Notes under the pieces: model-generated
What the model was told of the DNA's origin: nothing
What the model saw: the letters and a program-made list of their open reading frames with translations, nothing else
Database searches by the model: none
In this document: piece after piece, positions 7,385 through 13,821 of the stretch
Numbering within the stretch: the stretch's first letter is position 1
Layout of the letters: the number at the start of each line of letters is the position of its first letter
NCBI RefSeq assembly: GCF_938010505.1
Contig: NZ_CALLVP010000131.1
Span: 1-13,821 of the forward strand
Length of the DNA: 13,821 bases
From: an uncultured Veillonella sp.
GTDB taxonomy: Bacteria > Bacillota > Negativicutes > Veillonellales > Veillonellaceae
Reading direction: 5' to 3'
Program-made: the position numbers and the translations under genes

Positions 7385-8644
7385 TTAGAATACTTGTTTA
7401 ATACCGAAATAGGTACCTCCATTCGCAGAACTGAATGGTCTGGTCATTTGAATAACGCCATAGGTATCTTTATGTAAACGTATATCACTACGAATACGAT
7501 ATTTACGATGATTAAGGTCATATACCGCGGCAGACAAAGATACTGGACCACGTAGGTTATAATCTGCACCGAGACCCAATTCACTTTCAAAAATACCGCC
7601 ACGTACCAACCATTTAGAACTAATAAATTTACCTGCATTTAAATCAAAGTTAGTATCATCTCCCAGATTAGAAAGGCCAATTTCAGCCATCCCTTTATTA
7701 TTAAAGGCACGAACTCGACCATTCACACGGAATTCATTATCCGTTGTGTTATATAGCAAATCTACAGATGGTTCAACCTTAGTGGATGACTTTTTTTCAG
7801 TCATACCAACCTCTACAATATTTCCATTTGCATTCGTTTGGTAAGCCTTACCACCCATCAATTTATTGATGCGTGCTGAGATTTGCGCCGTATTATGTAG
7901 AGTCTCCTTAATATTATCTTGTGCCTTAGGATCTGTTACAGTAGATTCCATGGTACGAGCCATATTATCTACACGATCAGTAGTTTGTTTTAAATTAGTT
8001 AAAATAGCACGCATATCATTGCCTGCATTCCCATCAGCATTAAACTGCTGTGCTGCTTGATTTAACTGAGCCGTTACATCCGCCATATTTTGTGTAATAG
8101 CCACAGCATTATCAGCCATTACCGCCGTAGATTGCAACGAATGTTTAAGTGCACTTTGAGTTGCTGGATCACCAATAATACTATTGATAGACTGCAACAT
8201 TTTCTCGGTACCATCCATTAACTTTTGCGCACTTTGCATAGCCTTATCCACAGCATCAGCGCCTTCACCTTTAATGGAGTCACCATCTTGTAAATATACT
8301 TTAGACTGTCCTGGTGAAATTTGAATAAATTTATCACCTAAGAACCCATCTGATCCCAAGGAAAAGATGGAGTCACTTGGAATCTGCGTTTTTTCATTAA
8401 GTTTCATCTTAACCACAACGCCACGCGGTGTAATTTCAATATCCGAAACAGTCCCAATAGCCACACCAGAATATTTAACCTGATTACCATTTTTTAGACC
8501 ATTTACTTGAGTGAAATCACCAGTAATTGTCATTTGCGGCTTAGCCCAAATATCGATACGGCCTACAAATAGTATGCCTGCGATAAATAGAACTATACCT
8601 ATTATTGTGAAAGCCCCTACCTTGGCCTCCGTCGTCCACTTCAT
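7385..8644 (-). CDS. mlaD: MlaD-like MCE protein with C-terminal outer-membrane barrel-like domain
   Basis: MlaD is the MCE-domain ring subunit that accepts phospholipid from the MlaFE transporter. The 419-aa protein has one N-terminal membrane helix (about 10-28), an MCE domain (about 36-126, with GLKNGNQVKYSGVAIGTVSDI), a long helical segment (about 129-264) that should form a hexameric tunnel, and a C-terminal beta-rich segment (about 286-419) with alternating strands ending in YFGIKQVF. A final Phe in an amphipathic strand is typical of outer-membrane barrels. E. coli MlaD is about 183 aa and lacks everything after the MCE core. The start overlaps the mlaF stop by one base (TAATG) with GGGAG upstream, so the two are translationally coupled. 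From memory, an MlaD of this architecture was described in Veillonella parvula as a self-sufficient trans-envelope bridge. Confidence 0.93.
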   Translation of the reverse strand: MKWTTEAKVGAFTIIGIVLFIAGILFVGRIDIWAKPQMTITGDFTQVNGLKNGNQVKYSGVAIGTVSDIEITPRGVVVKMKLNEKTQIPSDSIFSLGSDGFLGDKFIQISPGQSKVYLQDGDSIKGEGADAVDKAMQSAQKLMDGTEKMLQSINSIIGDPATQSALKHSLQSTAVMADNAVAITQNMADVTAQLNQAAQQFNADGNAGNDMRAILTNLKQTTDRVDNMARTMESTVTDPKAQDNIKETLHNTAQISARINKLMGGKAYQTNANGNIVEVGMTEKKSSTKVEPSVDLLYNTTDNEFRVNGRVRAFNNKGMAEIGLSNLGDDTNFDLNAGKFISSKWLVRGGIFESELGLGADYNLRGPVSLSAAVYDLNHRKYRIRSDIRLHKDTYGVIQMTRPFSSANGGTYFGIKQVF

Positions 8645-9402
8645 TATATATCTCCCATCACAGATACGTTAATCAGTTCTGCCTCACCATGAATAAATTG
8701 TTGTACCTTCTTATTTGTAGAATTCTTAAACTCTATTGTATCAGAAATTTCTACAAAACGCCCCTGATCGAGTAAAGCTATGCGATCAGCAACATAAAAT
8801 GCTGACTGCATATCATGTGTTACAACGATAGAAGTACAACCGAGCCGACTCTGCATCCCCTTAATTAGCATACTAATCGTACCTGATGTAATCGGATCTA
8901 ACCCTGATGAAGGTTCATCATAAAGAATTAAACTTGGATCTAGTGCTATAGCACGAGCTAAGCTAACCCGCTTTTTCATACCACCAGACAGCTCATTAGG
9001 CATATAGGATTCATATCCTTTTAAACCAACCCAATCGAGTCGTTCTGCCACAATGCATTTAATCTCGTCGTTTCCTAACTTCGTATGTTGACGCAAACCA
9101 AAGGCTACATTTTCACCTACCGACATAGAATCAAATAGAGCTGAATATTGGAATACCATCCCCATTTTTCTTCGCACTGTATTAAATTCATCTTCAGATA
9201 ATGTTGTAATATCTGTGCCATCTACGATAATCTGCCCCGATGTAGGACGTTGTAAGCCAATTAGCAATCGAAGTAATGTACTTTTACCACTGCCACTACC
9301 ACCTAATATAACTAACGTTTCCCCATCATTAATAGTGAGATTAACAGAGTCTAAAATCACACGTGACTCATAGGCAACTACAACATTGCGTAGTTCTATC
9401 AT
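8644..9402 (-). CDS. mlaF: MlaF-like ABC transporter ATPase
   Basis: This is the cytoplasmic ATPase that powers the MlaE permease in phospholipid transport. All catalytic motifs are intact in the 252-aa protein: Walker A GGSGSGKST (34-42), Q-loop Gln85 in MVFQYSALFDSMSV, signature LSGGMKKR (138-145), Walker B LILYDEP (158-164, Glu163 catalytic), D-loop SSGLD (165-169) and H-switch His196 in VVTHD. The ALFDSM stretch after the Q-loop and GGM rather than GGQ in the signature are characteristic of the MlaF/Mkl subfamily. A GAGGG ribosome site precedes ATG 9402. It follows mlaE by 20 bp and overlaps mlaD by 1 base. There is no STAS-domain mlaB gene nearby, which in E. coli stabilises MlaF. Confidence 0.95.
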   Translation of the reverse strand: MIELRNVVVAYESRVILDSVNLTINDGETLVILGGSGSGKSTLLRLLIGLQRPTSGQIIVDGTDITTLSEDEFNTVRRKMGMVFQYSALFDSMSVGENVAFGLRQHTKLGNDEIKCIVAERLDWVGLKGYESYMPNELSGGMKKRVSLARAIALDPSLILYDEPSSGLDPITSGTISMLIKGMQSRLGCTSIVVTHDMQSAFYVADRIALLDQGRFVEISDTIEFKNSTNKKVQQFIHGEAELINVSVMGDI

Positions 9403-9422
9403 AAATCCCTCTATAATATCTA

Positions 9423-10184
9423 CTAAAATAACAATGTAGATAAAAAGTAATTTAATACAAATACTAAAATAATACTAGTTACTACAGAACTAGTAGTGGA
9501 GAAGCCCACAGCTTCAGCACCCATTTTAGTTTCCATCCCCTTATAAGCACCAACCAATGCAATAACAGCACCAAACACACTAGACTTTATGAGTCCTAAA
9601 GTGAAGTCTGAAATAGTGGAAAACATTTGAATGGAATCTAAATATGTGCTAGGCGCCAAGCCCTTGATAACAGTAGCTACAAAGTAACCACCAGCAATCC
9701 CGATAACAACACCATAAAATGCCAAAATTGGCACCATAATCATACAAGCCACTACACGCGGCACTACAAGGTAACCAACAGGATCAACGGCCATAACACG
9801 TAGCGCATCAATTTGTTCTGTTACCTTCATTGTACCGATTTCAGCCGTGATGGCGGCGCCAACACGGCCGGCTAACACTACACCTACTAAGATAGGACCC
9901 AATTCACGTCCCATAGCTACAGCCATAAGACCACCAACCGTACTTTGAGCCCCATAGGTAATAAGTACATCTGTAATCTGTAAGGTCATAACAGCCCCAG
10001 CAAAAAGCAAGGTTAAGCTGATAATAGGCAATGAGTCTACACCAAGGTGAGCCATCTGCTGAAATACATGCCACAGATTAATCATTTTTAATTGTTTTAT
10101 CGTTTGCCACACTAATAATGTGGCACTCCCCATCTGCGATAGGCCGTTTATGACAGCTCGACCTATCGATTCTAGCCAATTCAA
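9423..10184 (-). CDS. mlaE: MlaE-like ABC permease (TTG start)
   Basis: This is the integral membrane subunit of the MlaFED phospholipid transporter. The 253-aa protein has an N-terminal amphipathic/interfacial helix and about five membrane segments (roughly 52-70, 85-110, 143-171, 194-213, 232-252). It carries the family core GRELGPILVGVVLAGRVGAA (92-111) followed by the coupling region TAEIGTMKVTEQIDALRVM (113-131), whose EQIDAL contacts the ATPase. The start is a TTG at 10184 supported by AAGGGAAAGGGA at 10203-10192. The next in-frame Met (residue 18) would cut the N-terminal helix and has no comparable ribosome site. It lies 30 bp after the S55 peptidase gene and 20 bp before mlaF. Confidence 0.93.
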   Translation of the reverse strand: MNWLESIGRAVINGLSQMGSATLLVWQTIKQLKMINLWHVFQQMAHLGVDSLPIISLTLLFAGAVMTLQITDVLITYGAQSTVGGLMAVAMGRELGPILVGVVLAGRVGAAITAEIGTMKVTEQIDALRVMAVDPVGYLVVPRVVACMIMVPILAFYGVVIGIAGGYFVATVIKGLAPSTYLDSIQMFSTISDFTLGLIKSSVFGAVIALVGAYKGMETKMGAEAVGFSTTSSVVTSIILVFVLNYFLSTLLF

Positions 10185-10191
10185 CAGTGTA

Positions 10192-10203
10192 TCCCTTTCC
10201 CTT
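10192..10203 (-). promoter_or_regulatory. Shine-Dalgarno supporting TTG start of mlaE
   Basis: AAGGGAAAGGGA on the minus strand ends 7 nt before the TTG at 10184. It supports this weak start codon over the downstream ATG and hints at lowered translation of the permease. Confidence 0.65.
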
Positions 10204-10214
10204 ACAGATTCAGC

Positions 10215-12197
10215 TTATTCAGCTGTATTTATTTCACCAACATTAGGCTCATCTTTTTTATCAGCCTCTTTTGATTCCTTTTTGGAGCCCTTTTTAGCTT
10301 CTTCTTTATCTGATTTGTCTTTTTTAGATTGATCTTCCAATTCTAACTTGCGTTCCATCTTAATCTGATGTTTCGCTTCTTTGACTCGTTTAGCTAATTC
10401 TTTATCGCGATCAGCTGGTTTCATTACATGAATTGTAAATTGACCATCACCTTGCACGATGTACTCAGTATCAACGGCAGTTTTTTCAAGTTTTTTATCA
10501 TCATCCTTACCAGAGCTCAAATCTTCTTGACCTGTTTTTTTCTTTACATCCCCTGGCATAGGTTTTGATTCTACATCTTTAAGCTTAGCCTTTTTAACGG
10601 ATTGAGAGCCATCTTCATCAACCAAGCTGATGCCATCTTCCAAAAATTCTACAACGATTTGATTATTTGTATCGGTCTTTTGAATTTCATCATACAGCTC
10701 GTCAAAATCTTTATGAACTTTCAAACGACGTAAAATTTCATCTGTTAAATTATACTTTTGCTTTTCCAATACGTATGGCAATGGAATTTCACCGCCACCA
10801 CGCACCTCTAAGGTATACTTACCAATAGCTTGGTCTTCAGGTACCTTAAAGAAGATCTGTTTAATAACTTTTTCACCGCGGAACGGTTCTAATGTTACAT
10901 CTACTACGATAGTATCCCCAGGAGAAACTACAGTAGACGAAGCCGAAGCATCAATAAGTTTTGCTGTTTTCTTATCTTGCGTTACGTTAGTTTCAACCGT
11001 AATATCAGAAATCTCATAATTAATGAATCGGTTGTTCATAAGCACATCGATAACATTATAAAATTCATCAACGGCTTTCTCACTAACGGAATCAGAACTG
11101 TAGAACATATTTGTCCGCGTTAACGGCTTATGTTCTTTCCCTTTAGGTGTGATAGTATAAGAAATTGTGGCTGTACCAGCGCCACTGCGATCCAATGTTT
11201 TATTCAACATATTATACAAGGCCGTAGCTGCTAGAGTTGGTGTCATTTCACCATCTTCAATAACCTTTACAGAGCTAGTTCTATCACGTCCCATATCAAG
11301 ATCTTTTAAATGGAATCGCAATGGAATACCAGGAGAAATCACGCCAGATACGCCGGCAATGCCTGCCCCTCTATCTTCAGTAACTGAGCCTATTTCTTTC
11401 CCCATAGAGCCAAGTTTAAAAGCAGCATTATAGCTTTTTACAACGGTAAAGATACTTGCATTGTGCATGAAGTAATTAGATGAACCATGTTTTAAGAATG
11501 GATGACCAAAAGCAACAACCTTTTCACCATCTACATGAGTCACAGTACCAATAGCGCCCAATTTGAGGTCACCATCAACTAACAAAGCAGCTACAGAGCC
11601 GCCAGCCTCTAGTGGTTTTGCAATTTCATCACCACTAGCACTTGCCGTATCATATGTTTCATATTTATATTGTGGTAGCTTGGATTTAAAGTAATCCATT
11701 GATGCCGCATCGAAGCCATAAGCCATGAGCGGAGTGCCTAAAGGAATCAATTGTGTATCATCCCAAGGTTTAGATAGGTTTTTCTCATACGGAATATTCC
11801 ATAGTTTGACCATATCCTCAATAGGAGTAATCATCCCTATAGTACCATCCGCAAATCCCCAGCCATAAGCAACAGCCCCAACGAGTTTACCATTTATATA
11901 TACAGGGCTACCACTCATACCATGAGCAATACCACCGGTTTGATCCATAACGGGACCGGAAAACTTTGCTAAGATAAGATGACCAGATGGTCCCTTATCC
12001 TTCATGACACCCAGTACCTTTACATCAAAGGTCGAAATGGTATCCCCTACGATTACAGTTTTTGCAATACCTTCCATACCTGTTGTTACATCATTGACAG
12101 GCATAAAATCAATAGCCTGTGCAGTTGTAAGTGAGGTACAGAAGAAAAGCGCCAGTATCGCTTTTCTATACCGACGCCAAGAATGAGAAAACTTCAT
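10215..12197 (-). CDS. Exported SpoIVB-type (peptidase S55) domain protein with charged C-terminal tail
   Basis: S55 peptidases such as SpoIVB are exported serine proteases. The 660-aa product begins with a signal peptide (1-28, AQA-IDF). The Ser half comes first: residues 55-110 match the end of SpoIVB, with TGGIAHGMSGSPVYINGKLV and the presumed nucleophile Ser95. The His half follows: GTVTHVDGEKVVAFGHPF at 217-234 with the presumed His232. In SpoIVB the His precedes the Ser, so the order is swapped. SpoIVB's N-terminal PDZ domain is not evident. After about residue 400 there is a beta-rich region, then a Lys/Glu/Asp-rich tail (about 590-660). AAGGAGAGAAGGA precedes ATG 12197. It sits 12 bp after the lipoyl-like gene and 30 bp before mlaE, so it is probably periplasmic and linked to Mla function. 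Its substrate is unknown, and proteolytic activity is inferred only from the motifs. Confidence 0.8.
   Translation of the reverse strand: MKFSHSWRRYRKAILALFFCTSLTTAQAIDFMPVNDVTTGMEGIAKTVIVGDTISTFDVKVLGVMKDKGPSGHLILAKFSGPVMDQTGGIAHGMSGSPVYINGKLVGAVAYGWGFADGTIGMITPIEDMVKLWNIPYEKNLSKPWDDTQLIPLGTPLMAYGFDAASMDYFKSKLPQYKYETYDTASASGDEIAKPLEAGGSVAALLVDGDLKLGAIGTVTHVDGEKVVAFGHPFLKHGSSNYFMHNASIFTVVKSYNAAFKLGSMGKEIGSVTEDRGAGIAGVSGVISPGIPLRFHLKDLDMGRDRTSSVKVIEDGEMTPTLAATALYNMLNKTLDRSGAGTATISYTITPKGKEHKPLTRTNMFYSSDSVSEKAVDEFYNVIDVLMNNRFINYEISDITVETNVTQDKKTAKLIDASASSTVVSPGDTIVVDVTLEPFRGEKVIKQIFFKVPEDQAIGKYTLEVRGGGEIPLPYVLEKQKYNLTDEILRRLKVHKDFDELYDEIQKTDTNNQIVVEFLEDGISLVDEDGSQSVKKAKLKDVESKPMPGDVKKKTGQEDLSSGKDDDKKLEKTAVDTEYIVQGDGQFTIHVMKPADRDKELAKRVKEAKHQIKMERKLELEDQSKKDKSDKEEAKKGSKKESKEADKKDEPNVGEINTAE
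11496..11507 (-). other. GHPF motif of the S55 protein (presumed catalytic His232)
   Basis: These four codons encode GHPF, aligned by eye with the GHVI that carries the catalytic His of SpoIVB. Here the motif lies about 137 residues after the serine motif rather than before it. Confidence 0.6.
11904..11921 (-). other. GMSGSP motif of the S55 protein (presumed nucleophile Ser95)
   Basis: These six codons encode GMSGSP, identical to the catalytic serine motif of SpoIVB; the preceding TGGI and following NGK-V-GAV also match. The position aligned with the SpoIVB catalytic Asp, 15 residues upstream, is Ser80 here. Confidence 0.65.
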
Positions 12198-12209
12198 TCC
12201 TTCTCTCCT

Positions 12210-12494
12210 TTATTTACTTTCTACAGTGACAACGATTTGATCACGAGAAACGTCTGAACCCACTGTAACATTAACCGCCGTTACAGTACCAGTTACAGTA
12301 GATTTAGCAGCAGCCATAGGACCAGCCAATGTCTCTACAGTCACCAATGTTTGGCCTTCCGTTACAGAAGTACCAACAGAAACCGTAGAAGCAACTTTAC
12401 CTGTTAATACACTTTGGTATGATACAGGGGCCGCCATTACAGAGCTAACACTTAAAATGCCTAATGCAGCTAAAGCTAACGCTACTCTTTTCAT
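12210..12494 (-). CDS. Small exported biotinyl/lipoyl-like domain protein without attachment lysine
   Basis: The 94-aa protein has a signal peptide (1-21, SSVMA-APV) and then a single biotinyl/lipoyl-type hammerhead. Two matching halves, GKVASTVSVGTSVTEGQTLV (32-51) and GTVTAVNVTVGSDVSRDQIV (69-88), each end in a VTVE strand. They align with the usual GTV-x-V-x-V-x-x-G-x-x-V-x-x-GQ-L-x-V-x-E pattern of carrier domains. The hairpin that normally reads E-A-M-K-M is ETLAGPM (54-60), so the lysine that carries biotin or lipoate is missing. With export, this argues for a structural role like the lipoyl domains of periplasmic adaptor proteins, not a cofactor carrier. It is the first gene of the operon, with AAAGGAGGGA before the ATG, its own strong promoter, and 12 bp to the S55 gene. 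The partner is unknown. Confidence 0.8.
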   Translation of the reverse strand: MKRVALALAALGILSVSSVMAAPVSYQSVLTGKVASTVSVGTSVTEGQTLVTVETLAGPMAAAKSTVTGTVTAVNVTVGSDVSRDQIVVTVESK

Positions 12495-12532
12495 AACGAT
12501 CCCTCCTTTTACAAAATTGGTTATGTATTTAT

Positions 12533-12561
12533 AGTATACTAAATTATTAGTAATATTTCAA
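12533..12561 (-). promoter_or_regulatory. Promoter of the lipoyl-like/S55/mlaEFD/tolC operon
   Basis: On the minus strand TTGAAA (12561-12556) and TATACT (12538-12533) are 17 nt apart, each with one mismatch to the sigma-A consensus. Transcription would begin near 12526, about 32 nt before the ATG at 12494. A 10-bp palindrome TAGTATACTA (12541-12532) overlaps the -10. No other good promoter was seen before tolC, so this one probably drives the whole six-gene unit. Confidence 0.7.
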
Positions 12562-12582
12562 ACAAAATTGTATGCAACGAAT

Positions 12583-13821
12583 TCATTTTATGATTACAAT
12601 ATCCTCATAGCTTATAGGCCTAGAAGAGGATTTATGTACATAATCATCATTGATAACTAAATCAATACTACCTTGATTTGATAATTCAGCTCCATCAACA
12701 ACGCCTAATTTAAACAATAACTGAGCTCCTTCTTTTTGAGTAACCCCTATAGATTGAAGCTCTGATTTATCAACTGTTAATACAACTAAATCATGTTCCT
12801 TTGTGGTACCAATATAGCTACGAGCTTTGTTATTAGATGCATCAACGCCCACATAGCGACCATTCTTCATCACCATAGTTCCCACGTCTAAACTAGCTCC
12901 ACCGGTAGTTCTGACTTGAGCAACTTCTTCCCTATTTTGAATCGTAATAGGTGTCCCTACTTTTAACTTACGTAAAGCATCACTAGATTCACCGTGACCA
13001 GATAATACATATTGGTTCTCTCCAATCTTGGAGTTTCCCTTTTGTTTACTAATAACCTTGCCATTCGCTACAGTCACTTCATAACCATAGTCATTGGTCT
13101 TTGTAGATGGACCATATGCTGATGTATATAAGGTCATAGCATTCTCTTTACGAGCTGTATCAATAGAGGTAATCACAAAACTTTCCTTTTGTGTTTTAGC
13201 TTGAAGCAAAGGTTTTTTCTCTTCGATAAAATATCCTCGATTTGGTGTATATCGCAAAGTGCCACGATTAGAAATGCGCTCTAAATCAATAGCTCCATCA
13301 CCAGCTACTGAATAAGGTCGTTCAAAACTGCCACCTTTTACCTTTGTCCCAATCAAAGCCGTATGAGCTTGAGAGACAGAAGATAATGTTTTACCTTCTG
13401 GAACATGCGCCACCGCCATAGGAGAGTCATTATCTACGGTCAATGCAAAGGCTTGAATTTTCCCTTCAGCTACAGTGTTATTGATTTTGCTATATCTTAC
13501 AGATTTATTTACATCTTTTGTGGTCTGTTGCGCATAAGCAGAAAATAAATCTACCACTATACGCGACGGTTTAGCTAATGCAAATTCATGATGTTGTACA
13601 TCCTTATTTGCGGTTAGGGTTACTTGTAAGCCCCCATTAACGGGTTGTAAACCAATGCCTTTAAGAACTCCAGTTTTTTTGTCATTTTGCGATATAGGTC
13701 CAGTTAAACCATTTGTAGTGCCCCCTAAGTTAAGCGTAAGGGCATGTGTTTCTTCATTATAAGATCGAGTCCAAGATACAGGCATTTCAGATACATCTAA
13801 AACAATTCGGCTTGTGCCTTC
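12583..13821 (-). CDS. AMIN-like and NAGPA-type (phosphodiester glycosidase family) protein, C-terminal part
   Basis: The frame is open to the right edge, so the true start lies outside; an internal ATG at 13785 has no support as a start. The visible 412 residues begin inside an AMIN-like beta region (TSRIVLDVSEMPVSW at the edge and a second HHEFALAKPSRIVVDLF), which in other proteins binds cell-wall material. A NAGPA/DUF2233-like domain follows: NRGYFIEEKKPLL, LYTSAYGPSTKTNDYG, VLSGHGES, and ARSYIGTTKEHDLVVLTVD followed by GVTQKEGAQLLFKLGVVDG. Family members cleave sugar phosphodiesters. The usual LDGGGS motif near the C-terminus is LSNQGS here, so activity is doubtful. It ends in TGA 88 bp before the lipoyl-like gene, with no terminator between, so read-through into the operon is possible. 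Family assignment rests on pattern memory. Confidence 0.72.
   Translation of the reverse strand, partial: EGTSRIVLDVSEMPVSWTRSYNEETHALTLNLGGTTNGLTGPISQNDKKTGVLKGIGLQPVNGGLQVTLTANKDVQHHEFALAKPSRIVVDLFSAYAQQTTKDVNKSVRYSKINNTVAEGKIQAFALTVDNDSPMAVAHVPEGKTLSSVSQAHTALIGTKVKGGSFERPYSVAGDGAIDLERISNRGTLRYTPNRGYFIEEKKPLLQAKTQKESFVITSIDTARKENAMTLYTSAYGPSTKTNDYGYEVTVANGKVISKQKGNSKIGENQYVLSGHGESSDALRKLKVGTPITIQNREEVAQVRTTGGASLDVGTMVMKNGRYVGVDASNNKARSYIGTTKEHDLVVLTVDKSELQSIGVTQKEGAQLLFKLGVVDGAELSNQGSIDLVINDDYVHKSSSRPISYEDIVIIK

Noticed and set aside
11167..11433. 88-codon plus-strand open frame inside the S55 gene
   Set aside because: It is antisense to a well-conserved part of the S55 protein and has no initiation signal.
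12532..12541. 10-bp palindrome TAGTATACTA over the operon -10 as an operator
   Set aside because: Short AT palindromes are common around TATACT-type -10 elements by chance, and no second copy or longer arm was seen.
12495..12582. 9-nt direct repeat CAATTTTGT on either side of the operon promoter
   Set aside because: It is short, AT-rich and only present twice, so there is no basis for calling it a regulatory site.

Overview
The window reads as a piece of chromosome from a diderm Firmicute (Negativicutes), most likely Veillonella or a close relative. The reasons are an AT-rich base composition, Firmicutes-style strong Shine-Dalgarno sequences (AGGAGG, GGAGG, AAGGAG), and a dense set of outer-membrane biogenesis genes: BamA, TamB, TolC and MlaEFD. 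The MlaD protein carries a C-terminal segment that looks like a beta-barrel, which I recall being reported for Veillonella parvula. The genus call comes from gene content and memory, not from a search.

All eight recognisable protein genes lie on the minus strand, so transcription runs from high to low coordinates. From the right edge: (1) the C-terminal 412 codons of an AMIN-like plus NAGPA-type (phosphodiester glycosidase-like) envelope protein; (2) an 88-bp gap holding a good sigma-A-type promoter; (3) a tightly packed six-gene unit made of a 94-aa exported lipoyl-like protein, a 660-aa exported SpoIVB/S55-type peptidase, mlaE, mlaF, mlaD and tolC, with gaps of 12, 30, 20, -1 and 42 bp, closed by a textbook intrinsic terminator with a UUCG loop; (4) a 274-bp AT-rich intergenic region with a probable promoter; (5) tamB, 1428 codons; (6) a 15-bp perfect inverted repeat and a second promoter; (7) the first 375 codons of bamA (signal peptide, long Thr/Ala linker, three POTRA domains), cut by the left edge.

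The genes can be read as one envelope-building programme. MlaE and MlaF form an inner-membrane ABC transporter. MlaD carries lipid from it through an MCE ring and probably reaches the outer membrane with its own barrel. TamB is a second bridge-like lipid conduit. BamA inserts outer-membrane barrels. TolC is an outer-membrane and periplasmic exit duct. The two proteins that start the operon, a free-standing periplasmic lipoyl-like domain and an S55 peptidase with its two catalytic halves in swapped order, have no assigned function and are the best candidates for undescribed parts of this machinery. No RNA genes, mobile elements, CRISPR arrays or large DNA repeats were seen.
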